NCBI GenBank assembly: GCA_017963875.1
Contig: JAGCTA010000057.1
Location: 1-7,789, forward strand
Direction: 5' to 3'
Length of the DNA stretch: 7,789 nucleotides
Source of the DNA: Victivallales bacterium
Lineage (GTDB): Bacteria; Verrucomicrobiota; Lentisphaeria; Oligosphaerales; Oligosphaeraceae
Position 1 is the stretch's first letter. Each line of letters starts with the position of its first letter. The notes below the pieces were generated by a model. That model saw only the letters and a program-made list of their open reading frames with translations. It had not been told where the DNA came from and ran no database searches. Made by a program: the position numbers and the translations under genes. Below are positions 1-7,359 of this stretch, one piece after another.

Positions 1-72
1 ACCAAATAGTTCTTGCAAATTATTTTTCTTTGTAGTATTATAATTTTGAAATAATATGAAATGAGGCATTTT

Positions 73-153
73 ATGAGATTAGTAATTCAAAGAGTAACTA
101 GAGCACAAGTTGATGTAGATGGAAAAACTGTGGGAAAAGTGCAAGGCACTTGA
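73..153 (+). pseudogene. dtd: 5' fragment of D-aminoacyl-tRNA deacylase (dtd), broken at a junction
   Basis: The reading frame begins MRLVIQRVTRAQVDVDGK and matches the conserved N-terminus of Dtd, the enzyme that removes D-amino acids from mischarged tRNAs (family pattern MRxVIQRVxxAxVxVDGxxVG). A GAGG ribosome binding site at 63-66 and a perfect TATAAT at 39-44 lie upstream, although no well-spaced -35 box is present. Only about 22 residues look like Dtd. After roughly base 141 the frame reads three unrelated residues and stops at 151-153, whereas the family is about 150 residues long. The segment is far richer in AT than everything after it, and from about base 119 an unrelated long gene is read in another frame. 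The fragment therefore appears to come from a different genome or locus. The Dtd assignment is fairly secure despite the shortness; whether the break is biological or an assembly artefact is open, with artefact favoured. Confidence 0.72.
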
Positions 154-2464
154 AATGGACGAGGCTTTCATGGAACGCCCCGCTGGATGGGACAAGGTTC
201 AGCAGGACAGTCATGACTTGGCTGAGTCGCTAGAAAAACGCCACCTGCGTGAAAATGAGTTCAATCAGGCAGTGTCCAAACTCAAGGATATGCTGATGGA
301 CAATTCCATCTCGGGACTGGACTTGAGGCATGAATACGAGCGTTTGCAGAGCATGGAACTGCCGATACCAGAGTTGCTGACACGGCAAGTTCGCGAGGTG
401 CTCGCGCATAAACAGGCGGCAAAGCGCCACAAGGCGGTACTGATTTCCTCAGCGTGTGTGGCGGTAGTCGTCATTAGCGTCGCCGTGATTGCGTTTGTGG
501 TATATGCTTTGGGTAGGCGTGAAATGCGCAACCAATGGTTGGCAAAAGCGGAGATGTTTTCAAAGAATTCCTCGTATGACGAACTTACAGTGCTGATGGA
601 GGAAGTCAAGGAAAAGGATTCCGAACTGTATGCGTCTCCTGAATTCGTTGGTTTCCGTAATGAAATGGATGAAAAACTCCGGTTGATTGAAAAGAAGAAA
701 CGCGATTTCAATGCGTACAAGGCGACTTTGGAAGACATCCGCAGGGAGAACTACCGTGGCGATTCTGCCAGCATCATCCGTACGCTTGACGACGCGGCGG
801 CCGTCGCAATAGACGATGAACAAAAGGATTATGTGATTCGCTGGAAGAATGACTGGCTGAAGTTTTCAGCCGTTCAGGAGCAGGAGGCGGACAGCGTGGT
901 TCTTCCAATTCTGAATGGAATCCAGACAGCGCTGACGGGTGTGCGAATCAACAAGGGCGCGGCGATAGCCGATGAGCAGAAGGCATTGGAGAAGATTCAA
1001 AACGAATTCGATGGCAAGTTGAAGGCGAATGCGATTGCTGGTTGCAGCCAGGAGGTTCGCAGCAAGTATGAACAGTTGAAGGGCAGAATCGTTTCTCGCA
1101 TCGGCGATGCACAGGCGCGACTGGGTGTCTGGCAGGAGGAAACGGAAAAGGAGAAGAAGAACAAGGCGCGAATCGAAGGCAAGTTGGATAATCTGCGGCG
1201 GGATATTGCATCGGCATTGCCAGATTTAAATAGATATGAGGCTCTACTGAAGAATTTTGTCGAACTGGGTGAAGGCACGCCAGAATCCACGGATTACAGG
1301 CAGATGCTCATGCAATTTAGCGAATATCGCAAGGTGCTGTCACTAAAAGGATTGGATATTGAAGAATCCATAAGCGACCGAGAGGTCGTCGCACAGGTGG
1401 AAAAGTTGCTTTCGACAGACAATCCCGCGTCTTCTTCCGTTTGGCAGAGCGATTTGGAACGTCTTAAGTCATTGAATCAGGTCAATAACGAACTTCGGCG
1501 GAAGGCTGGGACACTGCTGAATGTTCGGGAAGGCATTGTGTATGTCATCAAATGCCGCCGCCACGGAGAAAAGAACTGGACATATTATTATGGTGAAAAA
1601 CCTTTCCAGACGCAGCAGAAGGATGGCGTCATCTACTATTGGGGAAGCGTTCTCTGGGCATCGCCGCTGGAATCACGCGTCGCGCCCATGACATTGGCGG
1701 AGTTGAACAATGGAGCCAATATGAACTCGTCGGAGTACGAAGTCGTATATTCCAGAATCAAGGATGACAATCTGGCAGAGCATGTCAAGGTCATGAAACG
1801 CATGGTGTTGGAGGCGATGCGAAGTGACGATGTCCAGACGCTTGTCTTGAAGGAATTGCAGAAACTTCGTAACAATTCGGAAGTGGAGCCTGTGCAGGCA
1901 ATGGTGATTTTTAAGAAATTTGTTACCTTGCTGGCAAGTTATAGTACTGTTGAACTTCCCGAATGCAGGGAGTGGGCAGCAGCGGCGGTGGCAATTGACA
2001 CGAATGTCCCATGGCAGAATGCAAATCATCCAAAAACGCTTGCGGCGAGGGAGGCAATCAAGGCGTTCTGGGCTAAAATTCCAGATTTTGAGACGTACAT
2101 TAAACGTTTGCAGTGGAATAGGCAGTTGCTTGCGGCTGTATTGGGAACGAAACTGCGCAGTGTCGGGTCAATTCAGTTGAATGGGGACGGTCATAAGGTA
2201 TATATTCCACGAAGCCGAGGAACGGAACTTTGGCTCTATCAACCAGGCGGCAATGGACTGGTTCCTGGATTCAAACTTCTGCCGATGGACGAGGCTGGAA
2301 ATGTGCAGGAGAAGAACCTGGCTGCATTGCCAGTCGGGTGTCTGGTGTTTGCGCCATATCAGGGGCGTGAGATTCGCCCGTTGTGGCGGCGCTTTGTCGC
2401 CGAGGATGCTGAAAGGGTGAAGACCTTGATTCGCCCACAGGCGTTGCCGATGAATATTGACTGA
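119..2464 (+). CDS. large single-pass membrane protein with long helical region, first gene of a PilM/N-PilO operon; 5' end uncertain
   Basis: I do not recognise this 781-residue protein. Residues 1-106 are charged and helical and probably cytoplasmic. Residues 107-130 form a clear hydrophobic membrane segment bounded by basic residues (KRHK before, GRRE after). Residues 131 to about 460 are rich in Glu, Lys, Arg and Leu and probably form helical or coiled-coil structure. Residues about 464-530 look like a small beta domain rich in Tyr and Trp (contains TYYYGEK). A second beta-like patch lies near residues 684-775. No enzyme motif was found. The stop is 14 bases before the PilM/N fusion gene, so the two are almost certainly co-transcribed, suggesting a structural role in the same envelope machine. 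The start at 119 lies in the suspected chimeric junction (119-141), so the native protein may begin further upstream. An in-frame ATG at 155 with AAGG at 143-146 is an alternative start. Coding status is very likely; function is unknown. Confidence 0.85.
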   Translation: MEKLWEKCKALEMDEAFMERPAGWDKVQQDSHDLAESLEKRHLRENEFNQAVSKLKDMLMDNSISGLDLRHEYERLQSMELPIPELLTRQVREVLAHKQAAKRHKAVLISSACVAVVVISVAVIAFVVYALGRREMRNQWLAKAEMFSKNSSYDELTVLMEEVKEKDSELYASPEFVGFRNEMDEKLRLIEKKKRDFNAYKATLEDIRRENYRGDSASIIRTLDDAAAVAIDDEQKDYVIRWKNDWLKFSAVQEQEADSVVLPILNGIQTALTGVRINKGAAIADEQKALEKIQNEFDGKLKANAIAGCSQEVRSKYEQLKGRIVSRIGDAQARLGVWQEETEKEKKNKARIEGKLDNLRRDIASALPDLNRYEALLKNFVELGEGTPESTDYRQMLMQFSEYRKVLSLKGLDIEESISDREVVAQVEKLLSTDNPASSSVWQSDLERLKSLNQVNNELRRKAGTLLNVREGIVYVIKCRRHGEKNWTYYYGEKPFQTQQKDGVIYYWGSVLWASPLESRVAPMTLAELNNGANMNSSEYEVVYSRIKDDNLAEHVKVMKRMVLEAMRSDDVQTLVLKELQKLRNNSEVEPVQAMVIFKKFVTLLASYSTVELPECREWAAAAVAIDTNVPWQNANHPKTLAAREAIKAFWAKIPDFETYIKRLQWNRQLLAAVLGTKLRSVGSIQLNGDGHKVYIPRSRGTELWLYQPGGNGLVPGFKLLPMDEAGNVQEKNLAALPVGCLVFAPYQGREIRPLWRRFVAEDAERVKTLIRPQALPMNID

Positions 2465-2478
2465 CATGAGGAGTTGAC

Positions 2479-4314
2479 ATGAAATTCCGCATTGGCATTG
2501 ACCTTGGGGCTTCTGCAACGAAAATCGCAGTGTTCAGCGGCTCAGGAAAAAAAGCCCAGTTGGTTGGATTTCACAAATTGGAATCCGATGTGGAAGGCAT
2601 CCTGAGCGAAGCGGAACTGTATGCCGCCATCAAGGAACTGCTGGACGAGAAAAAACTGCCATATTCAGAACTGGCCTGGGCAATCCCGCAGTTTGCCGTC
2701 ACTGCGAAGATTGCGGATTATCCTCCGAAAATCAGCGATACAGAACTGTCACGCCTTGTCGCGATGGAGACAAGGCAGGTTGACGGCATTTCCGATGAGG
2801 CTTTCCTCCATGGCTATGCCGTAATGCCTGGAGGCCACGGCAGGCAGAAGCCTGTTCTCATCGCCATGAGCAGAGAAGACATGATCCGCGAAAAACTGAC
2901 TTCACTTGAGGATCATGGCCTTTCAAACGCCTGCATGGCTCCTGCAGGCATGGCGTTGGCCGCTGCCGCGACATCGCTTGTCGATGGGCTTGCCTCTGAG
3001 GCTTCCCCTGTCATGTTGCTCGATATCGGCAAGGACAATACAACCGTGGTGATGATGGCGGGCGGTCAGGTGCTTTACCTGGGGACATTGATGTTCAATG
3101 CGGGCAATTTCGAGTCGGCCGCCAAAGGAGTAATCAATGGACGCCCAGGTTTCAAGCATGAAAGTGTGCATGAATATCTGGCAGGCATTAAGTTGAAGGA
3201 TGAATCAACGCAGTCGCCGATACTTAAGGCTGCTTTTGTTTTGGAATCTGAATTGCAAGGTGCCGTCGAGCATTGGCGTTCGCAGGAGAATGATGAACTT
3301 GCCGCAATGCCCGTCGTGAAGGTCTATATGTGCGGTGGCGGCAGTCGTCTGGGCGGTCTATGTGAATGGCTTTCAGGAATTTTGGAATGTGATGTCATGC
3401 AATTTGGCCCCAGAAACGGTTATGAAATGCAGCCAGAATTGACTGTGGCGTATGGTCTTGGACTGATGGCATGCAATCAGACGCCATATCGCTTGTTCCT
3501 GATGCCACAGGATATGGCGCAAATGCGACAACGGTTGCGTCGTTGGCCTTTTGCCGCCGCCGCCGTAGCATTGTTTTTTACTGTGTTGTTTGGATGGATG
3601 ATGAGAGGATATCTGGATCATGTGGATAAAATCACCGAACTTGAGGAGCAGAATGAATTGCTGGGGCAGTGTCTGGTTGTGGCCAGGCAACGGGAGGACG
3701 TGTTGTTCGATGTCATAAAATACGACGGCGAGGTTTCCCATCTTGCAGCACCAGCGGCAAGAGGCATGAGGCTTGAGCGTGCCTTGTCGTTGATCTCTTC
3801 CACGAAAATGTCAAATGGCTGGTTGATTTATCTCGCAGATGAGGTTAGTGCCTCAACCACCAGAGATGCTTCGGGTAATTTCCTTTTTGAAAATGGCGGC
3901 TCTTCTAACAAGACATCTGCCGTTCAAACAATGTCATTGAAAAGCGTTTTTGCGGACAAAGAGTTCATTTGTTCAGGTTTTATCCCCGTGGACCACAAAG
4001 ACGAGGTTTCTTCATTTATGGAACTATTGAACAGCGACAATGGTTTGTTTGCCAATACAGACCGTGCGGATAGTCTGGAAGACACCAATCCAAATCTTGT
4101 CCAAAAATGGCGAGAATTCTTGAATCGCAATGAAAAACGTCTGACTAAGGCATTGAAACTGAAGGTTGACAAATCATCAAGGACATTCTCTAATCAATTT
4201 GAATTGTTCACTTTGCGTCTTCCAGTTGCCACGTCTGACTTCATGGTGCCTGTTGGAAAAGACGCAGCCGATGAGCCAACGAGAACAACGAGGGAAAAGT
4301 CAAGGAAAAAATGA
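2479..4314 (+). CDS. PilM-PilN fusion protein (GspL-like), inner-membrane platform component of a type IV pilus / type II secretion-like system
   Basis: This 611-residue protein joins an actin-like ATPase domain to a membrane-anchored periplasmic domain, the layout of GspL. Residues 4-19 hold the phosphate-1 loop (IGIDLGASATKIAVF), matching PilM. Residues 181-190 (LDIGKDNTTV) look like phosphate-2, and residues 281-300 (KVYMCGGGSRLGGL) match the adenosine-binding region. Residues 338-343 (RLFLMP) resemble the INLLP peptide at the PilN N-terminus that docks onto PilM. One membrane helix lies at about 356-375, followed by a short coiled coil at 380-408 and a PilN-like periplasmic domain. Within that domain a polar, probably disordered insert lies at about 456-480. 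The C-terminus ends in a basic tail (TREKSRKK). The start is supported by GAGGAG at 2468-2473, five bases upstream. In the known systems this part links cytoplasmic assembly components to the periplasmic ring. PilM and PilN are usually separate genes, so the fusion is notable. Confidence 0.85.
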   Translation: MKFRIGIDLGASATKIAVFSGSGKKAQLVGFHKLESDVEGILSEAELYAAIKELLDEKKLPYSELAWAIPQFAVTAKIADYPPKISDTELSRLVAMETRQVDGISDEAFLHGYAVMPGGHGRQKPVLIAMSREDMIREKLTSLEDHGLSNACMAPAGMALAAAATSLVDGLASEASPVMLLDIGKDNTTVVMMAGGQVLYLGTLMFNAGNFESAAKGVINGRPGFKHESVHEYLAGIKLKDESTQSPILKAAFVLESELQGAVEHWRSQENDELAAMPVVKVYMCGGGSRLGGLCEWLSGILECDVMQFGPRNGYEMQPELTVAYGLGLMACNQTPYRLFLMPQDMAQMRQRLRRWPFAAAAVALFFTVLFGWMMRGYLDHVDKITELEEQNELLGQCLVVARQREDVLFDVIKYDGEVSHLAAPAARGMRLERALSLISSTKMSNGWLIYLADEVSASTTRDASGNFLFENGGSSNKTSAVQTMSLKSVFADKEFICSGFIPVDHKDEVSSFMELLNSDNGLFANTDRADSLEDTNPNLVQKWREFLNRNEKRLTKALKLKVDKSSRTFSNQFELFTLRLPVATSDFMVPVGKDAADEPTRTTREKSRKK

Positions 4315-4321
4315 CAGGCGA

Positions 4322-5233
4322 ATGCTGATGAACAACTTGCTGCCAATCCATAAATATCTGCTTGGTGCTTGTGCGCTGGGGGTGCTTCTTGTCTGCATTG
4401 TACACTATTTATGGCTAAAACCAATTGGAGAGCAACTGGAATCACTCAAGGAAGAAGTGGAGGACTCGAAAAAGGCGCTTATTCATTTTGCAGTGCCAGA
4501 GGATGTCCAAATGCTCAATACGTTGATGGGGCAGGCGAAGGGGACGTTGAAGGAACGCAAGACGCAGAGCAGGGAACTGCTGGATAAGTACGATGCCGTG
4601 TATCTTCCTGTCATACAGAAAAACGGATGGAAGAATACCGAGGCTTTCATCGCCCATAAACCACAGCCGTCACGCGATATGTATATGCGTGAATTTGAAC
4701 GTGTCATCCAGTTGTCGCCAATGGGAAACCTGAATCTGCCAGGGGGAAAACTCGGTCTGGAAATTTCCAGCGACAGCCCAAAACGTCATCAACTCCTTCT
4801 GCAATTATGGGGAATCGAAACCATTCTCACCAAGGCCAAATTGCGGCAACTTTCATTGGCTACCGATGCGCAAGGTGTCGCAGATTCTCAGAATAGATCA
4901 GGACGTGGAAACAGAAAAGGTGATTCTTCTTCCAATAACCTTGAACTCCCAGCATTGTCTGTACTCAATCCAACAGAACTTTCGTCAGTCGGGTCCAAGA
5001 AGTCAGATATACTTAAATTGACGTTTGTCATCGGTGTCACTGGAAACCTGAACGACTTGGCTGGCTTCATCTCGGATTTGAGACAGCCAGAGTGCTATTT
5101 CGGCTTTGACGGTTTTGAACTCATCCATCTTCCACCAGCAAACGACGCCCCAGCCGAAAAGCCTGGCGTTTTGCGACTGAACCTGAAACTCGTTTCCTTT
5201 TTCCCAATGGATGATTCAGGAAAGGATGAATGA
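4322..5233 (+). CDS. PilO-like inner-membrane protein (PilO / GspM / Amuc_1100-like)
   Basis: From the start at 4322 the protein has 303 residues: a very short N-terminus, one membrane helix at about 11-32, a coiled coil at about 34-95, and a periplasmic region ending in an alpha-beta fold (about 229-295) like the ferredoxin-like domain of PilO. PilO pairs with PilN to form the periplasmic part of the pilus alignment complex, and the preceding gene supplies the PilN domain. A Ser/Asn/Gly/Arg-rich stretch at about 188-206 is probably a flexible loop. The start is uncertain. ATG 4322 lies 7 bases after the upstream stop. ATG 4328 has AGG at 4316-4318 at better spacing. ATG 4271 would overlap the upstream gene and add 17 polar, basic residues (MSQREQRGK...). 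All three keep the membrane helix. Akkermansia Amuc_1100 is a known PilO-like relative in a comparable gene cluster; direct homology here is inferred from layout. It is the last gene of the operon. Confidence 0.78.
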   Translation: MLMNNLLPIHKYLLGACALGVLLVCIVHYLWLKPIGEQLESLKEEVEDSKKALIHFAVPEDVQMLNTLMGQAKGTLKERKTQSRELLDKYDAVYLPVIQKNGWKNTEAFIAHKPQPSRDMYMREFERVIQLSPMGNLNLPGGKLGLEISSDSPKRHQLLLQLWGIETILTKAKLRQLSLATDAQGVADSQNRSGRGNRKGDSSSNNLELPALSVLNPTELSSVGSKKSDILKLTFVIGVTGNLNDLAGFISDLRQPECYFGFDGFELIHLPPANDAPAEKPGVLRLNLKLVSFFPMDDSGKDE

Positions 5234-5278
5234 CACCTGAATCCAGGCAGTTTTCAGCCATTCTGCATTGGTTTTAAC

Positions 5279-5308
5279 TTGCAATCTGCACAAGAGCAGA
5301 CATAGTAT
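5279..5308 (+). promoter_or_regulatory. candidate promoter for the epimerase gene
   Basis: The 163-base gap between the PilO-like gene and the epimerase gene is AT-rich, particularly 5303-5350. A possible -35 box TTGCAA (5279-5284) is followed after 18 bases by TAGTAT (5303-5308), matching four of six positions of the -10 consensus. A TATATT at 5329-5334 is an alternative -10 but has no TTG-type -35 at normal distance. The spacer contains a small hairpin, TCTGC (5285-5289) with GCAGA (5296-5300). Base composition and gene boundaries make a promoter here likely; the exact boxes are weakly supported. Confidence 0.35.
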
Positions 5309-5382
5309 GTTTTTATATTGTTTTTACATATATTAAAAAAATCATAGGTTGAACCAAAATTCAGCCCAACACCACAGGCATC

Positions 5383-5389
5383 AAAGGAG
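5383..5389 (+). promoter_or_regulatory. strong ribosome binding site of the epimerase gene
   Basis: AAAGGAG lies seven bases before ATG 5397. It fixes that start and shows that translation begins at the conserved family N-terminus (MELAKYSIGVGDRFGH). No comparable site precedes the second half of the gene after the internal stop. Confidence 0.75.
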
Positions 5390-5396
5390 TTAATCA

Positions 5397-6650
5397 ATGG
5401 AGTTAGCGAAGTACAGTATTGGAGTAGGGGACCGTTTTGGCCATGAGGCGAAAGCACAACTGGCGGCAATCATCAAGAGCCGCGCGCAGGGAGTGCCAGT
5501 GGCGCCAGTCTGGAACAAGTCGAACAGGGAACATACGATTATCGGTACGGAGCCGATGAATGTCCGTCTCGCAGCTGATGAAGCGACACGTGCTTTCAGT
5601 TATACGGGTGAATATCATGTCGATGCCGACCATATCAGCCTGAAGAACGTGGATTGGTTTATGGATGCCAGCGACTTTTTCACGCTTGATGTGGCGGATT
5701 TCACTGGCCATGCCGCGTCCAAGAAAGCCATTGACGATTTCCTAAATCGCCACAAGGACCTTATCGGCAAGACGGTGGATATTCCAAACGTTTCCGCGCC
5801 AGTGAAAGTTACAAAGGCAGAGGCAAAGGCCGTGGCAGAAAAGTTCCTTCTTGCTGTCCAGGAGGCGGGCAAACTTTATCGTCATATTGAAAAGGCCAAG
5901 GGCGGCGCCGATAAATTCATCGCCGAAGTTTCCATGGATGAAACAGACCTTCCGCAAAAGCCAACCGATATGCTTTTCATTCTTGCCGCATTGGCGGATG
6001 AAGGCATCCCTGCACAGACAATTGCCCCGAAGTTCACAGGCCGCTTCAACAAAGGTGTTGATTATGTCGGAAACCTGAAGCAGTTTGAAAGATAATTCAA
6101 TGATGATTTGGCGGTCATCGCGTTCGCCGTCAAGGAATTCGGACTTCGCAAGAACCTGAAGTTGTCCGTCCATTCAGGCAGTGACAAATTCTCGATCTAT
6201 CCCATCATGAACAAGGCTATCAAGCGTTTCGACGCTGGTTTGCACTTGAAAACCGCTGGTACAACATGGCTTGAGGAACTCATCGGTCTCGCAGAGGCTG
6301 ATGGCGAAGGTCTTAAACTCGCCAAGGAGGTCTATGCTCTCTCCTACAATCGCTTCGATGAACTGCGTACACCATACGCGACGGTCATCGACATCGACTG
6401 GAGCAAGTTGCCGAAGCCAGCAGTCGTCAATAAATGGACATCGCGAAAATTCGCGGATACGTTGCGCCATGACCAGTCCTGCAAGGACTACAACATGCAT
6501 TTCCGCCAAATGCTCCATGTCGCTTTCAAGATCGCGGCGGAAATGGGTGACCGCTATCTGGATGCGCTTGAAACACACCGCGAGGTGATTGCCAGAAACG
6601 TTACAACGAACATTTTCGACCGTCACTTGAAGCGTGTCTTCATTGACTGA
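5397..6650 (+). pseudogene. uxaE: tagaturonate epimerase family protein (UxaE-like), interrupted by an in-frame TAA at codon 233
   Basis: The two halves, 5397-6095 and 6096-6650, lie in the same frame and together give a 417-codon protein of the tagaturonate epimerase (UxaE) family. In hexuronate breakdown UxaE interconverts D-tagaturonate and D-fructuronate in the cytoplasm, as an alternative to the reductase-based galacturonate route. Family-like segments are present throughout: YSIGVGDRFGH (6-16), WNKSNREHTIIGTEP (39-53), DADHI (76-80), EVSMDETD (177-184), APKFTGRFNKGVDYVG (210-225), HSGSDKFS (259-266), LHLKTAGTTWLEE (282-294) and HFRQMLHV (368-375). The acidic and His residues in several of these are candidate metal ligands. 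The TAA at 6093-6095 falls in QFER-stop-FNDDLAVIAF, where the family normally has an acidic residue, so a single G-to-T change from GAA explains it. No frameshift accompanies it, and the sequence after it shows no decay. It may be a recent nonsense mutation, a consensus error or, less likely, readthrough. The first 232 residues alone would lack the distal motifs. Exact substrate is not certain from family membership. Confidence 0.85.
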
Positions 6651-6667
6651 TTTGCGATAGTGATAGC

Positions 6668-6817
6668 GTCCCGTTAATACTCCTAAATTAAGCATAATGT
6701 GATCTATGGGACAACTGGGACTCATGGGACATCTGGGACACCTTGGTATATCTCCATCATCCCATCTGTCTCAAATGTCCCATTTGTCCCATTAAAATCA
6801 GGAGTATTAATGTCCCG
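6668..6817. repeat. palindromic element: 11-bp terminal inverted repeats around opposed 9-bp GGGAC repeats (MITE-like or long hairpin)
   Basis: TTAATACTCCT (6674-6684) and its exact reverse complement AGGAGTATTAA (6800-6810) form the ends. Inside, four 9-base units beginning GGGAC run at 6708, 6717, 6726 and 6735 (GGGACAACT, GGGACTCAT, GGGACATCT, GGGACACCT). The other arm (6758-6792) carries the same kind of units on the opposite strand (GGGACAAAT, GGGACATTT, GAGACAGAT). By hand, 6706-6740 pairs with 6758-6792 at about 26 of 35 positions around a 17-base loop. GTCCCG occurs directly repeated just outside both ends (6668-6673 and 6812-6817) and could be a target-site duplication, although GTCCC is also the internal repeat core. 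It starts 17 bases after the epimerase stop and no protein is encoded. It could be a non-autonomous transposon, a dispersed hairpin repeat, or a terminator or RNA-stability element; a T-run typical of terminators is absent. Confidence 0.7.
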
Positions 6818-6877
6818 CCGTCGTACGACAGACATCCACTCTTGACCTGCCCAAGCAGACCAAAGGATTTCATTCCC

Positions 6878-7315
6878 ATGCCATCAAATCAAAAAACTGC
6901 GAAAATGGGCTCACGCCTGAAGATTCACTATATCTGCAAGGATGACGACGGCAATGTGCTCGAATCGACTCTCTCTGCACCGCCACCTGAAATCCGCCTT
7001 GGAAACGGTGATGTACTTGATGCGCTGGAAAAGGCCTTTTGCGGAATGGTGCCAGGTCAGGTGAAAAAAGTCCATCTCAAGCCCGAAGAGGCTTTTGGTG
7101 AATACGATCCTGATCTGGTGGATGAAGTTCCGATCAAAGACCTTCAATTGGATTCAGAACCGAAAATCGGTATGGAACTTGAGTTCGATGAAGACGGCGA
7201 CACGTATTCGGGCATTATCACCGAATTGACTGATGAAGTCGTGTTCATTGATGCGAACCATCCGCTGGCGGGAGTCAATCTGAATTTTGAATTGACTCTT
7301 GTGGAAATTCTTTGA
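6878..7315 (+). CDS. FKBP-type peptidyl-prolyl cis-trans isomerase, SlyD-like
   Basis: This 145-residue cytoplasmic protein catalyses cis-trans isomerisation of prolyl bonds and probably acts as a folding helper. The FKBP core is clear: GSRLKIHYICKDDDGNVLEST (11-31), PPEIRLGNGDVLDALEKAFCGMVPGQVKKV (36-65) and EEAFGEYDPDLVDEVP (70-85). An insert-in-flap domain follows, and the last strand, FIDANHPLAGVNLNFELTLVEIL (123-145), matches the SlyD pattern DGNHxLAGxNLxFxVxVxxI. The His/Cys-rich metal-binding tail of Escherichia coli SlyD is absent, as in many short bacterial SlyD-like proteins. ATG 6878 has AAAGGA at 6862-6867, ten bases upstream. The open frame continues upstream to 6743 but that part crosses the palindromic repeat and has no family similarity. 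It appears to be a single-gene unit, flanked by the repeat and by a convergent gene. Confidence 0.92.
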   Translation: MPSNQKTAKMGSRLKIHYICKDDDGNVLESTLSAPPPEIRLGNGDVLDALEKAFCGMVPGQVKKVHLKPEEAFGEYDPDLVDEVPIKDLQLDSEPKIGMELEFDEDGDTYSGIITELTDEVVFIDANHPLAGVNLNFELTLVEIL

Positions 7316-7359
7316 TTGCGGCCAAGTCAATGGAAGCCATGCCAGTGGCGCGTCGTGCG

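Noticed and set aside
13..44. Full promoter for the dtd fragment (TTGCAA at 13-18, TATAAT at 39-44)
   Set aside because: The spacer is 20 bases, too long for a normal promoter. The -10 is good but the -35 is not supported.
5236..5300. Rho-independent terminator after the PilO-like gene
   Set aside because: The hairpins CCTG/CAGG (5236-5247) and TCTGC/GCAGA (5285-5300) have stems of only four and five pairs, and neither is followed directly by a T-run.
6108..6650. A separate 180-residue gene starting at TTG 6108
   Set aside because: It is the C-terminal part of the epimerase in the same frame as 5397-6095, has no ribosome binding site, and begins mid-domain.
6706..6792. CRISPR-like array
   Set aside because: The units are only nine bases long, have no spacers, and the two arms are inverted relative to each other.
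6842..6870. Promoter for the FKBP gene based on TTGACC at 6842-6847
   Set aside because: No acceptable -10 box lies 16-18 bases downstream, and the ribosome binding site occupies that position.
6743..6877. N-terminal extension of the FKBP gene (start at 6743)
   Set aside because: This stretch lies in the inverted repeat and has no FKBP similarity. ATG 6878 has a good ribosome binding site and matches the family start.
7316..7359. Bidirectional terminator between the convergent FKBP and coaX genes
   Set aside because: Only a four-pair stem (GCCA/TGGC) without flanking T-runs is visible in the 44-base gap.
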